Below are positions 36,286-44,953 of a stretch of 64,000 bases of DNA, piece after piece. The position numbers and the translations under genes were made by a program. Source of the DNA: Arhodomonas sp052060015 (GTDB lineage: Bacteria; Pseudomonadota; Gammaproteobacteria; Nitrococcales; Nitrococcaceae); contig NZ_JBPODZ010000001.1 of assembly GCF_052060015.1 (NCBI RefSeq), forward strand, positions 1 through 64,000, read 5' to 3'. Positions within the stretch are counted from its first letter, which is position 1. Every line of letters starts with the position of its first letter. The notes under the pieces are model-generated. The model searched no databases. It saw nothing but the letters and a program-made list of their open reading frames with translations, and was not told where the DNA came from.

Positions 36286-36810
36286 TCAGTCGGGCGTTAG
36301 GGCACCCTCGCGGGCGAGCAGGGCTCGCTTGCGGGCCAGCCCCCACTCGTAGCCGCCGAGCCCGCCGTCGGCGCGTACAACCCGATGGCAGGGAATGACC
36401 ACGGCCACCGGGTTTCGGGCGCAGGCCCCGGCCACCGCTCGGGCCGAGCCGGGCCGAGCGATGCGCGCCGCCAGCTCCTGGTAGCTCACGGTGGTGCCCG
36501 GTGGGATGGCCGACAAGGCGGACCAGACCCTGTGCTGGAAGTCGGTGCCCCGGGGTGCCGTCGGTGGCGTGGGCGCCCGCGGTGCCGTGACCAGCTGGGC
36601 CACCGCCGAGGCCGCGGGCAGGGCGGGCTCGGGCCTTGCCGGCACCTCGAGGTCAGGGAAGCGGGCCCGCAGTCGCGGTGGGATCGCGGCCTCGGCCGGT
36701 GGATCAAAGGCAACGGCGGCGATCCCCGCCACGGTGGTGGCCACCAGCAGCGGGCCCAGATCGGTGGGGACGACCGCCCAATGCAGGGTAGGGGCAGCAG
36801 CGGTGCTCAT
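36286..36810 (-). CDS. ogt: Methylated-DNA--protein-cysteine methyltransferase
   Basis: A suicide DNA-repair protein that takes O6-alkyl groups from guanine onto its own cysteine. The 174 residues carry the active site IPCHRVVRADG, the helix-turn-helix TTVSYQELAARIARPGSARAVAGA in part (GSARAVAGAC), and GYEWGLARKRALL. The proline- and alanine-rich linker (about 75-90) is long. GGAGGCACGTC precedes the ATG. It is divergent from the mannosyltransferase gene, with 64 bases between. Confidence 0.95.
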   Translation of the reverse strand: MSTAAAPTLHWAVVPTDLGPLLVATTVAGIAAVAFDPPAEAAIPPRLRARFPDLEVPARPEPALPAASAVAQLVTAPRAPTPPTAPRGTDFQHRVWSALSAIPPGTTVSYQELAARIARPGSARAVAGACARNPVAVVIPCHRVVRADGGLGGYEWGLARKRALLAREGALTPD

Positions 36811-36874
36811 GACGTGCCTCCGGCATACGCTCGCCGGTAGTATGTGCGCTTTTCGCGGCAATCGGGAGGGGCGC

Positions 36875-37957
36875 ATGGCCGAACCCACCGCCTGGCTGCT
36901 CTCCGCCTATGGCGCGGACAGCCATAGAAGCTGGGCCCGCTGGCTCACCGAAGCGGTGGACGGCGTGTCGTGGACGACTTGCGAGTTGCCCGGGCGCCAT
37001 TTCCGCTGGCGCATTCGCGGTAACCCCCTTTCCTGGCTGGACGATCTGCCGGCAGGCGTGCCCGATTTGCTGGTGGCCACCTCGATGGTCGACCTCGCCA
37101 CGCTTCGTGGGCTGCAGCCGTGCCTCGCCACTGTCCCGGCGATCTACTACTTCCACGAGAACCAGTTCGCCTACCCCACCCGAGCCCAGCAGGTGCGCTC
37201 GGTGGAGCCCCAGATGGTCCAGCTCTACGGGGCGCTGGCGGCGGGGGAGCTAGTGTTCAACTCCCGGTTCAACCGGGACAGCTTCCTCGAGGGGGTGGAG
37301 GCGCTACTCCGGCGCATGCCGGATGCCGTGCCGGCCGGGGTCACCGCCCGTCTCGCCGCCAAGTGCCGGGTCCTGCCCGTGCCCGTTATGCCGGCGCCCG
37401 CCGCACCGGTACGGGACCCGGGGCTCGTTGTGTGGAACCACCGCTGGGAGTACGACAAGGCCCCGGAGGTGTTCGCCGAGGCGCTCATCGGGCTCGCCCA
37501 CCGGGGGGTATCCTTCCGGGTGGCGTTGCTCGGACGGCGCCACCACAACACGCCGCCGGCACTCATCCGGCTGCGGGAGGCCCTCGGCGAGCGGATCGTC
37601 GCCGATGGCCGCGTATCGCGGCAGCGCTACCGGCGCCTCCTCGGCGAGGCCTCGGTGGTGGTGAGCACCGCCGTCCACGAGTTCCAGGGGCTGTCCGTGA
37701 TGGAGGCGGCGAGCGCCGGCGCGCGTCCCCTCGTGCCCGACGCCCTGTGCTACCCGGAGCAATACCCGGCCGCTTACCGCTATCCGCCGGGGGATGTCGG
37801 TGCCCTCACCGAGCGGCTCGAGGAGTGGCTGACCGACGGCCCGCCGCCGGCGGTGGATGTCTCGGCCTGGTACGCGGAGCGGCTGCTTGGTCCCTGGCGT
37901 GCCTTGGTGACGGACGCCGCCGGGCCGGCTTCCGGCGCGGCAGCGGAGCGCGGCTGA
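36875..37957 (+). CDS. tRNA-queuosine alpha-mannosyltransferase homologue (DUF3524 + GT-B)
   Basis: A 360-residue protein. Residues about 5-170 match DUF3524 (LLSAYGADSHRSWA, then IYYFHENQFAYPTR, then LVFNSRFNRDSF). The C-terminal half is a GT4-like Rossmann domain (VVWNHRWEYDKAPEVFAEAL, then EFQGLSVMEAASAGARPLVP). Vertebrate GTDC1, with this architecture, adds mannose to queuosine in tRNA-Asp. Whether bacterial members act on tRNA I cannot tell from sequence. GGGAGGGG precedes the ATG at 36875. It is convergent with the GAF-PAS-GGDEF gene, stops 30 bases apart. Confidence 0.85.
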   Translation: MAEPTAWLLSAYGADSHRSWARWLTEAVDGVSWTTCELPGRHFRWRIRGNPLSWLDDLPAGVPDLLVATSMVDLATLRGLQPCLATVPAIYYFHENQFAYPTRAQQVRSVEPQMVQLYGALAAGELVFNSRFNRDSFLEGVEALLRRMPDAVPAGVTARLAAKCRVLPVPVMPAPAAPVRDPGLVVWNHRWEYDKAPEVFAEALIGLAHRGVSFRVALLGRRHHNTPPALIRLREALGERIVADGRVSRQRYRRLLGEASVVVSTAVHEFQGLSVMEAASAGARPLVPDALCYPEQYPAAYRYPPGDVGALTERLEEWLTDGPPPAVDVSAWYAERLLGPWRALVTDAAGPASGAAAERG

Positions 37958-37986
37958 GTCGCTTTCGTCTTCGGCTCCATGGCCGT

Positions 37987-39435
37987 CTAGGTCGGTCCGC
38001 CGCCCTCGCGGCAGACGCGGTTTCGGCCGCCGTGCTTGGCGCGGTAGAGGACGATATCGGCGCGGTGGAGCAGTGCCTCCACCGCGACCTCATCATTGTC
38101 CGCGCCATCCCCGTCGCCGGGTCGGTGAGTCGCGCAGCCGATGCTCACGGTCACCGGCGTGCGCAGCCGCCGGACCGAGGCCACGCTGGCGCACAAGCGC
38201 TCGCAGGCGGCGACGGCCTCGTCCTCTTCAGTGTCCGGCAGGATCAGGGCGAACTCCTCGCCACCATAGCGGGCGAGGAAGTCGGCGCTCCGCGCCTCGT
38301 CGCGCATCACTGCGCTGATCACCTGCAGCGCCTCGTCGCCGGCGGGATGGCCGAAATGGTCGTTGTAGTGCTTGAAATCGTCCACGTCGATGAGCGCCAG
38401 GGAGACCGGTTGCCCGTTTCGATTGCTCGCCGCCACCGCCTCGGCGAGGCGTCCCTCGAAGGCGCGCCGGTTGGGCAGATCGGTGAGGGTGTCGGTCAGG
38501 GCGTAGGCCGAGAGCTTGCGGTTGGCGACCTCCAGGGCGGCACGTTGGCGCTCGAGCTCCAGTCGCGCCTGCTTGATCTCGGTGATGTCCTGGATCTGGG
38601 CGATGAAGTACTGGGGCGCGCCCTCGCCGTCGCGGACCAGGGAGACACTGAGCAGCCCCCAGATCACGGCGCCGTCGCGATGCAGGTAGCGTTTCTCCAT
38701 GCGGTAGCTGCCGTGCTCGCCGGCCAGGGTCTGCTCCAGCAGGGCCATGTTGTGCTCGATGTCCTCCGGGTGGGTGAATTCCCGGACGTGCTTGCCGAAC
38801 AGCGCGGCGTCGCTGTAGCCGAGGATCCCCGTGAGGGCCTCGTTGGACCGGAGGATATGGCCGGTGGTGTCGATCAGCGCCATGCCGATGGGGGCATACT
38901 GGAACACGCTCTCGAAGAGCTCGTTGCTTTGGTCCAGGCGATCGATGGTGCTGCGGTGCCGGCGCCGTGGCAGTCCGCTACCCGTGGCACAGTCAAGGGC
39001 ACGGGCCAGGAGCTCCACGAGCTCCCGATCCTCCCGTGGGAACGGGTGCCCGCCGCGATGGCAGAAGGCGAGGATCGTGGGGGAGTTGTCCCTGGTGTGG
39101 ACGAGCGTGGCGAGGCAGGTGCATTCCGCTGTCAACCCGTCGGTGATTACCGTCTCGCCGGTGGCCGCCGCCTTGGCCCAAGGTGCCTTCTCCAGCGCCA
39201 GTGTATCCCCCGGGGACAGCGGGCCCTCGTCCGGGTGGGCCGCATCGATGTGGCAGGCGCCGGTATCCAAGTGGGCCACCACCCCCACCCCGGTGCCCAG
39301 GAGCTCGCAGCCGGCCTGGAGATAGGCCGCGTAAAGGCTCGGGCAGTCCGGATGGTCCTCCAGCTGCAGCTGGTAGAGTCGGCGCAGGCGGCCGACCATG
39401 CAGTCGTTGTCCATGGCGCGGGGCCGCGATGTCAT
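37987..39435 (-). CDS. GAF-PAS-GGDEF diguanylate cyclase
   Basis: A soluble diguanylate cyclase of 482 residues. It has a GAF-like domain (about 25-150, cysteine-rich: ten or so Cys, including ECTCLATL), a PAS domain with PAC (about 170-285, FQYAPIGMALIDTTG, then YFIAQIQDITEIK), a short coiled coil and a GGDEF domain. GGEEF at 391-395 is active-type, and an I-site RSAD (382-385) lies five residues before it. It starts 23 bases after the AspT-like transporter gene. The ATG has GGAGGCGG at about ten bases; an in-frame ATG at 39414 is possible. The cysteine-rich GAF could sense redox or bind a metal; that is inference. Confidence 0.9.
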   Translation of the reverse strand: MTSRPRAMDNDCMVGRLRRLYQLQLEDHPDCPSLYAAYLQAGCELLGTGVGVVAHLDTGACHIDAAHPDEGPLSPGDTLALEKAPWAKAAATGETVITDGLTAECTCLATLVHTRDNSPTILAFCHRGGHPFPREDRELVELLARALDCATGSGLPRRRHRSTIDRLDQSNELFESVFQYAPIGMALIDTTGHILRSNEALTGILGYSDAALFGKHVREFTHPEDIEHNMALLEQTLAGEHGSYRMEKRYLHRDGAVIWGLLSVSLVRDGEGAPQYFIAQIQDITEIKQARLELERQRAALEVANRKLSAYALTDTLTDLPNRRAFEGRLAEAVAASNRNGQPVSLALIDVDDFKHYNDHFGHPAGDEALQVISAVMRDEARSADFLARYGGEEFALILPDTEEDEAVAACERLCASVASVRRLRTPVTVSIGCATHRPGDGDGADNDEVAVEALLHRADIVLYRAKHGGRNRVCREGGGPT

Positions 39436-39458
39436 GGGTTGCCGCCTCCGGGGCGCCC

Positions 39459-41081
39459 TTACAGGGCGCCGATACTGACGATCGCCAGGTGCATCCCCTG
39501 CACCAGCACGATGACCAGGATCAGCGAGACCGGGTATACGGAGGAATAGGCCACTACCGGTCGTTCCGAGCTGTCCACCTGCCGGATTATATCCAGGCCC
39601 GGGGTGAAGGTCATGCCCCCGCAGATCACGCCAAAGCACTGGCTGACGGGGATCTTCAACAGGTAATGGCCGACGAGGAAGCTGCCGGCCATGGGGATGA
39701 AGGTGAATGCCAGGGCATAGGCGGCGTAGTAGATGGCCTGGGCGTCGAGGGAGTCGACGAAGCTCTGTCCGGTCTCCAGACCCACCTGCACGAAGAACAG
39801 CGCGAGGCCGAATTCCTTGAGCACCGCCGTGGCGTTGCGGGGGAAGCGGCCGATGAAGTTGCCGATCTTGCCGAAGTGGCCGAACAGCAGCCCGGAGACC
39901 AGCGCGCCGCCCGCGAGCCCGAGGGAGAAGTTGCCGAGCTGGGGGATGGGGATGATCACCCCGCCGATGGCGAAGGCCAGGAACAACGTCGCCGCCAGCG
40001 AGCCGATGTCCACCCGGCGCTGGACGGTATGGTGCTCGTGGCCGAGGAAGAGCTCCAGCTGATCGAGCTGGTAGGGCGTGCCGACGGCCACCACGACGTC
40101 GCCATACTCCAGGGCCAGGTCGTGGCGGGGGACGAACTCCACATTGGAGCGCACCACCCGCGTGAGGGAGACGTTGTAGCGCAGGCGGATCCCGAGGTCG
40201 CTCAGCGAGCGGTTCACCACCGACATGTTTTCCACGGCGATGGAGCGGGTGTCGAGCTCGGCGTTCTCGTCGAAGGCCTCCTGGATCTCCTCGCCGAGCA
40301 CCGAGCCCACCCGGGCGACGTCGTCGCTGTGGCCCTCGAGGCGGATGACGTCGCCCACCAGGATGGGGGTATTGCCGCCGGCCGGCAGCAGGGAGAGGTC
40401 CCGGAGGATGCCCGAGACCACCACGTCGTTCTCCGCGAGGACGTCCATGTCGCGGATCAGCGTGCCGTTGTAGTCGTCGTTGGTGATCTTGTAGACGGCG
40501 GCGTGCAGCGCGGACTGGGCGTTGATCTCGGCCTCCATGCGTGCCCGCAGGAGCTTCACCGCGACGGTGATGAACAGGATCACCCCGAGCAGGCCGAAGG
40601 GGTAGGCCACGCCGTAGCCGAAGATCACCTCCTCGTCGGGACTGAACTGCAGCGCACTGATCAGCGCCGGGCTGGAGGTGAAGGCCCCGGCGAACAGTCC
40701 CAAGCCGATGCCCATGGGTATGGCCGCGACGGTGATGATGGCCACCACGGTCACCCCGGCGATGGCCAGCAGGACCAGTACATTGACGATGTACTCCCGG
40801 GCGTGCTGGCGGAAGGCGCGGAAAAAGCTCGGCCCCGCCTCCAGGCCCACGGCGAGGAGGAACAGCACGATCCCCAGGTCCTGGAGGATGATGATGGGCT
40901 CGAACTGATAGAGGTAGCCGGCCACCATGGCGGCGATGAGCACCCCGCTGGAGCCAAATCCCACCCCCTTGATGCGAAGGTTGCCGAAGGCGATGCCCAG
41001 CAGGATGATCAGGAAGTTGACCAGCAGATCGGTCTGCTGGAAGAAGAACTCGATGGCCAGCAGGCCGTCGTCCTCCGGCAT
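39459..41081 (-). CDS. AspT/YidE-family transporter with RCK_C domains
   Basis: A secondary transporter or channel-like protein of 540 residues. Two blocks of membrane helices (about 18-190 and 360-540) show internal similarity (VLFLLAVGLEAGPSFF versus LALFFVQVGLETGQSF, and GAFTSSPALISAL versus GGMTFTPGLDIIR). Between them lie two soluble TrkA-C/RCK_C domains (about 205-290 and 295-350). RCK_C domains bind small ligands in other transporters. AspT-type members exchange carboxylates; the substrate here is unknown. GGAACCGCC precedes the ATG. It shares an operon with the diguanylate cyclase downstream. Confidence 0.88.
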   Translation of the reverse strand: MPEDDGLLAIEFFFQQTDLLVNFLIILLGIAFGNLRIKGVGFGSSGVLIAAMVAGYLYQFEPIIILQDLGIVLFLLAVGLEAGPSFFRAFRQHAREYIVNVLVLLAIAGVTVVAIITVAAIPMGIGLGLFAGAFTSSPALISALQFSPDEEVIFGYGVAYPFGLLGVILFITVAVKLLRARMEAEINAQSALHAAVYKITNDDYNGTLIRDMDVLAENDVVVSGILRDLSLLPAGGNTPILVGDVIRLEGHSDDVARVGSVLGEEIQEAFDENAELDTRSIAVENMSVVNRSLSDLGIRLRYNVSLTRVVRSNVEFVPRHDLALEYGDVVVAVGTPYQLDQLELFLGHEHHTVQRRVDIGSLAATLFLAFAIGGVIIPIPQLGNFSLGLAGGALVSGLLFGHFGKIGNFIGRFPRNATAVLKEFGLALFFVQVGLETGQSFVDSLDAQAIYYAAYALAFTFIPMAGSFLVGHYLLKIPVSQCFGVICGGMTFTPGLDIIRQVDSSERPVVAYSSVYPVSLILVIVLVQGMHLAIVSIGAL

Positions 41082-41169
41082 GGCGGTTCCTTTGCGCCCG
41101 GTGTGATGGCTGCAACAATACCGGACCCTGCCGGGGCTTTCCCAGCAGTAACCTTCAGGAGGCCAGCCT

Positions 41170-42705
41170 TTGGATGAGCAGCGCGACGCCGTCGATTTCC
41201 TCAGCCGGCCGGATAGCTCCGGGCTCGCCGATGTGGATATTGAGCGCATCGATACCCACAGCGCCGTGGTCTTCCTTGTGGGGGACCGCGTCTACAAAAT
41301 GAAGCGCGCCGTGGATCTCGGCTTCCTGGACTTCACCACCCTGCAGGCCCGGCACCGCTACTGCGAGCGCGAGGTCGCGCTGAACCGGCGCACCGCGCCG
41401 ACGCTCTATCTCGGGGTCTCGGCCCTGACGCGGGAGGCGGACGGCGCCATCGCCTTTGGCGGGGCCGGCGAGCCCTTCGAGTACGTGGTGGTGTTACGAC
41501 GCTTCGACCAGCGTTACCTGCTGGATCGCATGGCCGGTCGTGGCGAGCTGGACGCCTCACTGATGATCGCCCTGGCGGATCGCATCGCCGGCTTCCACGA
41601 AACCGCCGAAGTGGTCGCGGGGGAGGGCGCCGCGGCCATCCGCCGGACCATCGAGGGCAACCGCGAGAGCTTTGCGGCCCTGCCAGAGGGCATGCTGGAT
41701 GCCGCCGCGGTCGCACGGCTCACGGAGGTATCGCTTGCCCGCTGCGAGGGGCTCGCCGGCCGGCTGGACCGCCGCGCCGCCGAGGGCCGCGTCCGGGTCT
41801 GCCACGGTGACCTGCACCTGCAGAACATCTGCCTGTTCGAGGGCGAGCCCACCATCTTCGACTGCATCGAGTTCAACCGCGAGCTCTCGGACATCGATGT
41901 CCTCTACGACCTCGCCTTCCTGCTCATGGACCTGGACCACCGCGGTCATGGCGATCTGGCCAACACGGTGTTCAACCGTTATCTCGACCGGCGCGACGAG
42001 GCGGACGGGGTGGCGGCACTGCCGCTGTTGTTGTCCATGCGCGCCGCGATCCGCGCCCACGTGAGCGGCCAGGCCGCGCGGGTCCAGGCGGATGCGGCGG
42101 CCCGTGACGAGCGCCGCGGCGTCGCGGCGGCCTACCTCGAGCACGCCCTGTCCCTGCTCGCGCCCGCCGGGCCCCACCTGGTGGCGGTGGGCGGGTTCAG
42201 CGGCACCGGCAAATCCACTTTGGCCTACGGGTTGGCCCCGGGGCTCGATCCCGCCCCCGGCGCGCGGGTGCTGCGCAGCGATGTCCTGCGCAAGCGCCGT
42301 TACGGTGTGGACCCCGAAGAGGCGCTGCCGGAAGAGGCCTATCGACCGGAGGTCTCCGAGGCGGTCTACACCGACGCCTTCGAGCAGGCGGCGGCCCTGC
42401 TCGCCGACGGCCACAGCGTCATCCTGGATATGGTCTTCGACCGCCCTGAGGACCGTGCCCGCGCCGAGGCGGTGGCCGCCCGCGCGGACGTGCCCTTCGC
42501 CGGCTTCTGGCTCACCGCGCCGCGCGACGTCCTCGCCAAGCGCATCCGCAGCCGCAGCGGTGACGCCTCCGACGCCAGCGTCGCCGTGCTCGACCGCCAG
42601 CTCCGGCGGGACCCGGGGCCGATGGGCTGGCGGGAGCTCGACGCCGCTCGCGAGGCCGCGGCGATCGCCGCCGAGGCCCGCGGGTGCCTCGGCCTCAGTC
42701 GCTGA
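41170..42705 (+). CDS. Bifunctional aminoglycoside-phosphotransferase-like / P-loop kinase protein
   Basis: A 511-residue two-domain protein. The N-terminal kinase-like APH domain (about 20-320) has VYKMKRAV as the nucleotide lysine, HGDLHLQN as the catalytic loop and FDCIEFN as the metal motif. The C-terminal P-loop kinase (about 335-505) has Walker A GGFSGTGKST and an LRSDVLRK specificity loop. Related proteins (COG2187 + COG0645) are common and uncharacterised. It starts with TTG: AGGAGG lies seven bases upstream, and no better start follows. It is divergent from the AspT-like gene, and its 3' end overlaps the convergent reductase gene by 11 bases. Confidence 0.85.
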   Translation: MDEQRDAVDFLSRPDSSGLADVDIERIDTHSAVVFLVGDRVYKMKRAVDLGFLDFTTLQARHRYCEREVALNRRTAPTLYLGVSALTREADGAIAFGGAGEPFEYVVVLRRFDQRYLLDRMAGRGELDASLMIALADRIAGFHETAEVVAGEGAAAIRRTIEGNRESFAALPEGMLDAAAVARLTEVSLARCEGLAGRLDRRAAEGRVRVCHGDLHLQNICLFEGEPTIFDCIEFNRELSDIDVLYDLAFLLMDLDHRGHGDLANTVFNRYLDRRDEADGVAALPLLLSMRAAIRAHVSGQAARVQADAAARDERRGVAAAYLEHALSLLAPAGPHLVAVGGFSGTGKSTLAYGLAPGLDPAPGARVLRSDVLRKRRYGVDPEEALPEEAYRPEVSEAVYTDAFEQAAALLADGHSVILDMVFDRPEDRARAEAVAARADVPFAGFWLTAPRDVLAKRIRSRSGDASDASVAVLDRQLRRDPGPMGWRELDAAREAAAIAAEARGCLGLSR

Positions 42706-43741
42706 CCAGTCGCTCCCGGGGCGGGGCCTCGGGCTGTTGCTGCTCGTAGTAGCCCTCGGTGTGGATGAGCTCCTCGCGGGCCCCTAAAGAGCGCACCGTC
42801 GCCAGGCAGTCCTCCACGAATTCCGGGCTGCCGGCCACGAACACGCTGTGCTCCGAGAGATCCGGGAACTGCTGCGGCAGGATCTCCGGGATACGGCCGT
42901 GGAAGTCACCGCCGTCCTCCCGGGTGAGTGTGGTGAGGAAGCGGAAGTTGCGGTGCTTGGCCTCCCAGAAGGCCATCAGCCCGCGGTCGTAGACATCCGC
43001 CTCGGTACGCGCGGAGAACAGCAGCGTCACGGGCTTCCGGTAGCCGCGGCGCAGGGCCGCGTCGGCAAGCGCGAGAATCGGTGCGAGCCCGGAGCCGGCC
43101 GCTAGGCAGAGCACCGGGGTGTCCACGCTGGGGTCGCCGATGAAGGTGCCGTAGGGGCCGGAGACCCGCACCAGCGCGCCCACCGCCAGGTCCTCGTGGA
43201 TCCATCGGCTGGTGGTCCCGTCATCGATCCGCGCCACCTGCAGGACGATCTCGCCGTCCGGCCGGGGGGCGTTGGCGATGGAATACGAGCGCGGCGGGGC
43301 GCCCTCGCGCTCATTGCCGAGGATGACGTACTGCCCTGGCCAGTAACGTAGCGGCTCGCGTACTGGCCGCAGCCGGATCTCGACGATCCGCGGCGTCCGC
43401 GGGATGCGGTCGACCACCACGAAGGTCACGTTCTCCCGGGGCGGGAAGAGCTTCGGTTGGGCATCCTCGGTGCCGAACTCGATCTCGACCACTTCGGAGA
43501 CGGGCTTGGCCATGCACATCAGGCCCCAGCCCTCGGCCCGCTCGTCCTGGGACAGGGCCATGTCCAGCACCAGCCCCTGGTCGACCTCGCCGTCGCGGAC
43601 CCGGGTCTTGCACTCGCCGCAGGCGCCGGCGCGGCAGTTGTTGGGCATGGCGTAGCCGGCGTCCTCGAGGGCGCCGAGCACCGTCTTGCCGGCGGGGCAG
43701 TCGATCTCCTGACCCGACGGGTAGAGGCGGATGACGGTCAT
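42695..43741 (-). CDS. Ferredoxin-NAD(P)H reductase component of a diiron monooxygenase
   Basis: Supplies electrons from NAD(P)H to the diiron protein encoded just upstream. The 348 residues are an N-terminal plant-type [2Fe-2S] domain (CRAGACGEC, then LMC), an FAD domain (RSYSIAN, about 158) and an NAD domain (AAGSGLAPILALAD, then FVAGSPEFVEDC). The order Fe-S, FAD, NAD is that of BenC/MmoC-like oxygenase reductases. GGGAGAG precedes the ATG. The gene is 70 bases after the diiron gene, with a strong hairpin between. Confidence 0.92.
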   Translation of the reverse strand: MTVIRLYPSGQEIDCPAGKTVLGALEDAGYAMPNNCRAGACGECKTRVRDGEVDQGLVLDMALSQDERAEGWGLMCMAKPVSEVVEIEFGTEDAQPKLFPPRENVTFVVVDRIPRTPRIVEIRLRPVREPLRYWPGQYVILGNEREGAPPRSYSIANAPRPDGEIVLQVARIDDGTTSRWIHEDLAVGALVRVSGPYGTFIGDPSVDTPVLCLAAGSGLAPILALADAALRRGYRKPVTLLFSARTEADVYDRGLMAFWEAKHRNFRFLTTLTREDGGDFHGRIPEILPQQFPDLSEHSVFVAGSPEFVEDCLATVRSLGAREELIHTEGYYEQQQPEAPPRERLVSD

Positions 43742-43767
43742 AGTGGTCTCTCCCTCCGTCGAATGGG

Positions 43768-43791
43768 CCCGCGGGCCGGTGGGCCCGCGGG
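43768..43791 (-). promoter_or_regulatory. Perfect intercistronic hairpin between diiron and reductase genes
   Basis: On the transcribed strand, a 10-base perfect GC stem (43791-43782 with 43777-43768) and a four-base loop CACC. There is no T-run. It lies between the oxygenase stop and the reductase ribosome site, so it could protect the oxygenase mRNA end or cut down reductase expression. Confidence 0.55.
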
Positions 43792-43811
43792 GTCTCGGCC
43801 GGCACCGGCGT

Positions 43812-44843
43812 TCAGAACACGGGGATGATCTCGTCCATGTCCACCTCGAGGACCTCCTCGCCGCTGATGCCCACCTCGGGGATAGCGGGGAAGGGGATGT
43901 CGTACTTGTCCAGCACGCCCTTGAGGTTGAGCATGGCGTTGCGCCAGTTCTCCTTCTTCGCCTCGTAGGTGGGCACGCCGAAGCCCGCCTGACGGCAGAC
44001 CTCCTCGGCCTCGCGCTGGGTGTCGATGAAATCCGACGGGAGGTCCCAGAACTCCTCCGGCGGCTCGAAGAGCACCGCGGAGAGGAACAGATATCCCGCG
44101 CGGATCTGCTTGGTGATGATGGCCTTCTGCTCGGGGTCGTCCTTCAGGCCCGGGTAGTCGCGCTCCATCACCGCCATGCAGATGGCCATGTGCCGGCCCT
44201 CGTCGCGGCCGACGTTGCGGAAGGCCTCCTTGAACACCGGCTCCCGGGTGTTCGCCGCCATCTGGTGGAAGATGGTGGCCGCGGCGATCTCGCCCATCAG
44301 GAAGGAGCTGAACAGCACCGCGAGCGGGTACTTGGGCACCGCGTGCTTATAGCCGTCCCAGTAGCGGCCGCCGTTGTAGTACAGCCAGTGGGCATTGCGC
44401 TGCAGCCGCTTGCCCAGATCCGTCTTCGGCTCATAGTCCAGCGGACTCGACGCCTCCAGCAGACGGGTGATGGACATCCCGCAGAGCTGCTCGTGGTTCT
44501 GCTCGTCGCGGGTCACCGAGAAGAAGCAGCGGCGTACCGGGTCCTCTTCATGGACCTCATAGGTCTTGATCAGGGCCTCGGCGAACACCGGAGGCGCCGA
44601 GGCGTCGAAGACCGACAGCAGCGTCCACCAGTAGGCGATGGCCTCGCGTTCCTCCCAGGAATAGCTGGATGGGTCGAAGGTGTCCCAGGGCAGCTTGGCC
44701 GGGTCCCAGACCTCGCGCTGGGCGGAGTCCCAGACCTCTTCGAGCTTCTGGGTGTGCGACTCCCAGCTCAGCGGATAGATGTTGGGCTGCGGGGTAGCCG
44801 GTGGAAATTCCATCTTCTCGGCAAGCTTATCGTGATGGCTCAT
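43812..44843 (-). CDS. Ferritin-like (R2-type) diiron oxygenase
   Basis: Probably activates O2 at a diiron centre to oxidise an unknown substrate. The 343 residues are helical, with two E-x2-H pairs: Glu114/His117 (RDEQNHEQ) and Glu215/His218 (RDEGRHMA). Further candidate ligands lie in Glu89 or Glu96 and Glu185 (FLMGEIAAAT). This is the ribonucleotide-reductase-R2/oxygenase pattern. I see no obvious radical tyrosine context or R1 partner gene. A dedicated [2Fe-2S]-flavin reductase follows, so it is a two-component monooxygenase rather than R2. GGAGGAGAGG precedes the ATG. The upstream region is strikingly AT-rich, with a good sigma-70 promoter. Its closest named family I cannot state. Confidence 0.82.
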   Translation of the reverse strand: MSHHDKLAEKMEFPPATPQPNIYPLSWESHTQKLEEVWDSAQREVWDPAKLPWDTFDPSSYSWEEREAIAYWWTLLSVFDASAPPVFAEALIKTYEVHEEDPVRRCFFSVTRDEQNHEQLCGMSITRLLEASSPLDYEPKTDLGKRLQRNAHWLYYNGGRYWDGYKHAVPKYPLAVLFSSFLMGEIAAATIFHQMAANTREPVFKEAFRNVGRDEGRHMAICMAVMERDYPGLKDDPEQKAIITKQIRAGYLFLSAVLFEPPEEFWDLPSDFIDTQREAEEVCRQAGFGVPTYEAKKENWRNAMLNLKGVLDKYDIPFPAIPEVGISGEEVLEVDMDEIIPVF

Positions 44844-44906
44844 GGCCTCTCCTCCATGCAGGTTCCGGGGGTATGGCTCAACACCGAACTGGTATTGATC
44901 GAAATT

Positions 44907-44935
44907 AATATAAGTGACACAGAAAGAATGTTCAA
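44907..44935 (-). promoter_or_regulatory. Sigma-70 promoter for the diiron monooxygenase operon
   Basis: Minus strand: -35 TTGAAC (44935-44930), 17-base spacer, -10 TATATT (44912-44907). The -35 matches four and the -10 five of six consensus bases at ideal spacing. The leader to the ATG at 44843 would be about 55-60 bases. It is the clearest housekeeping-type promoter I noted in this window. Confidence 0.65.
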
Positions 44936-44953
44936 GAGTCACGGTTCGTGTCA
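44915..44953. promoter_or_regulatory. Candidate operator flanking the -35 of the diiron promoter
   Basis: Inverted repeat TGACAC (44915-44920) and GTGTCA (44948-44953) brackets the -35 hexamer; a smaller palindrome CACG-GTT-CGTG (44940-44950) lies within it. The placement is what a repressor site would show, but arms of six are short and could be chance. Confidence 0.35.

Noticed and set aside
36491..36874. Extension of the mannosyltransferase frame upstream through ogt
   Set aside because: It would overlap the well-supported ogt gene; the ATG at 36875 has a strong ribosome site and matches the family start.
39436..41118. Upstream open extension of the GAF-PAS-GGDEF frame across the transporter gene
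   Set aside because: The extension is Arg/Gly/His-rich noise opposite to codon use; the transporter frame there is clearly real and the cyclase has its own start at 39435.
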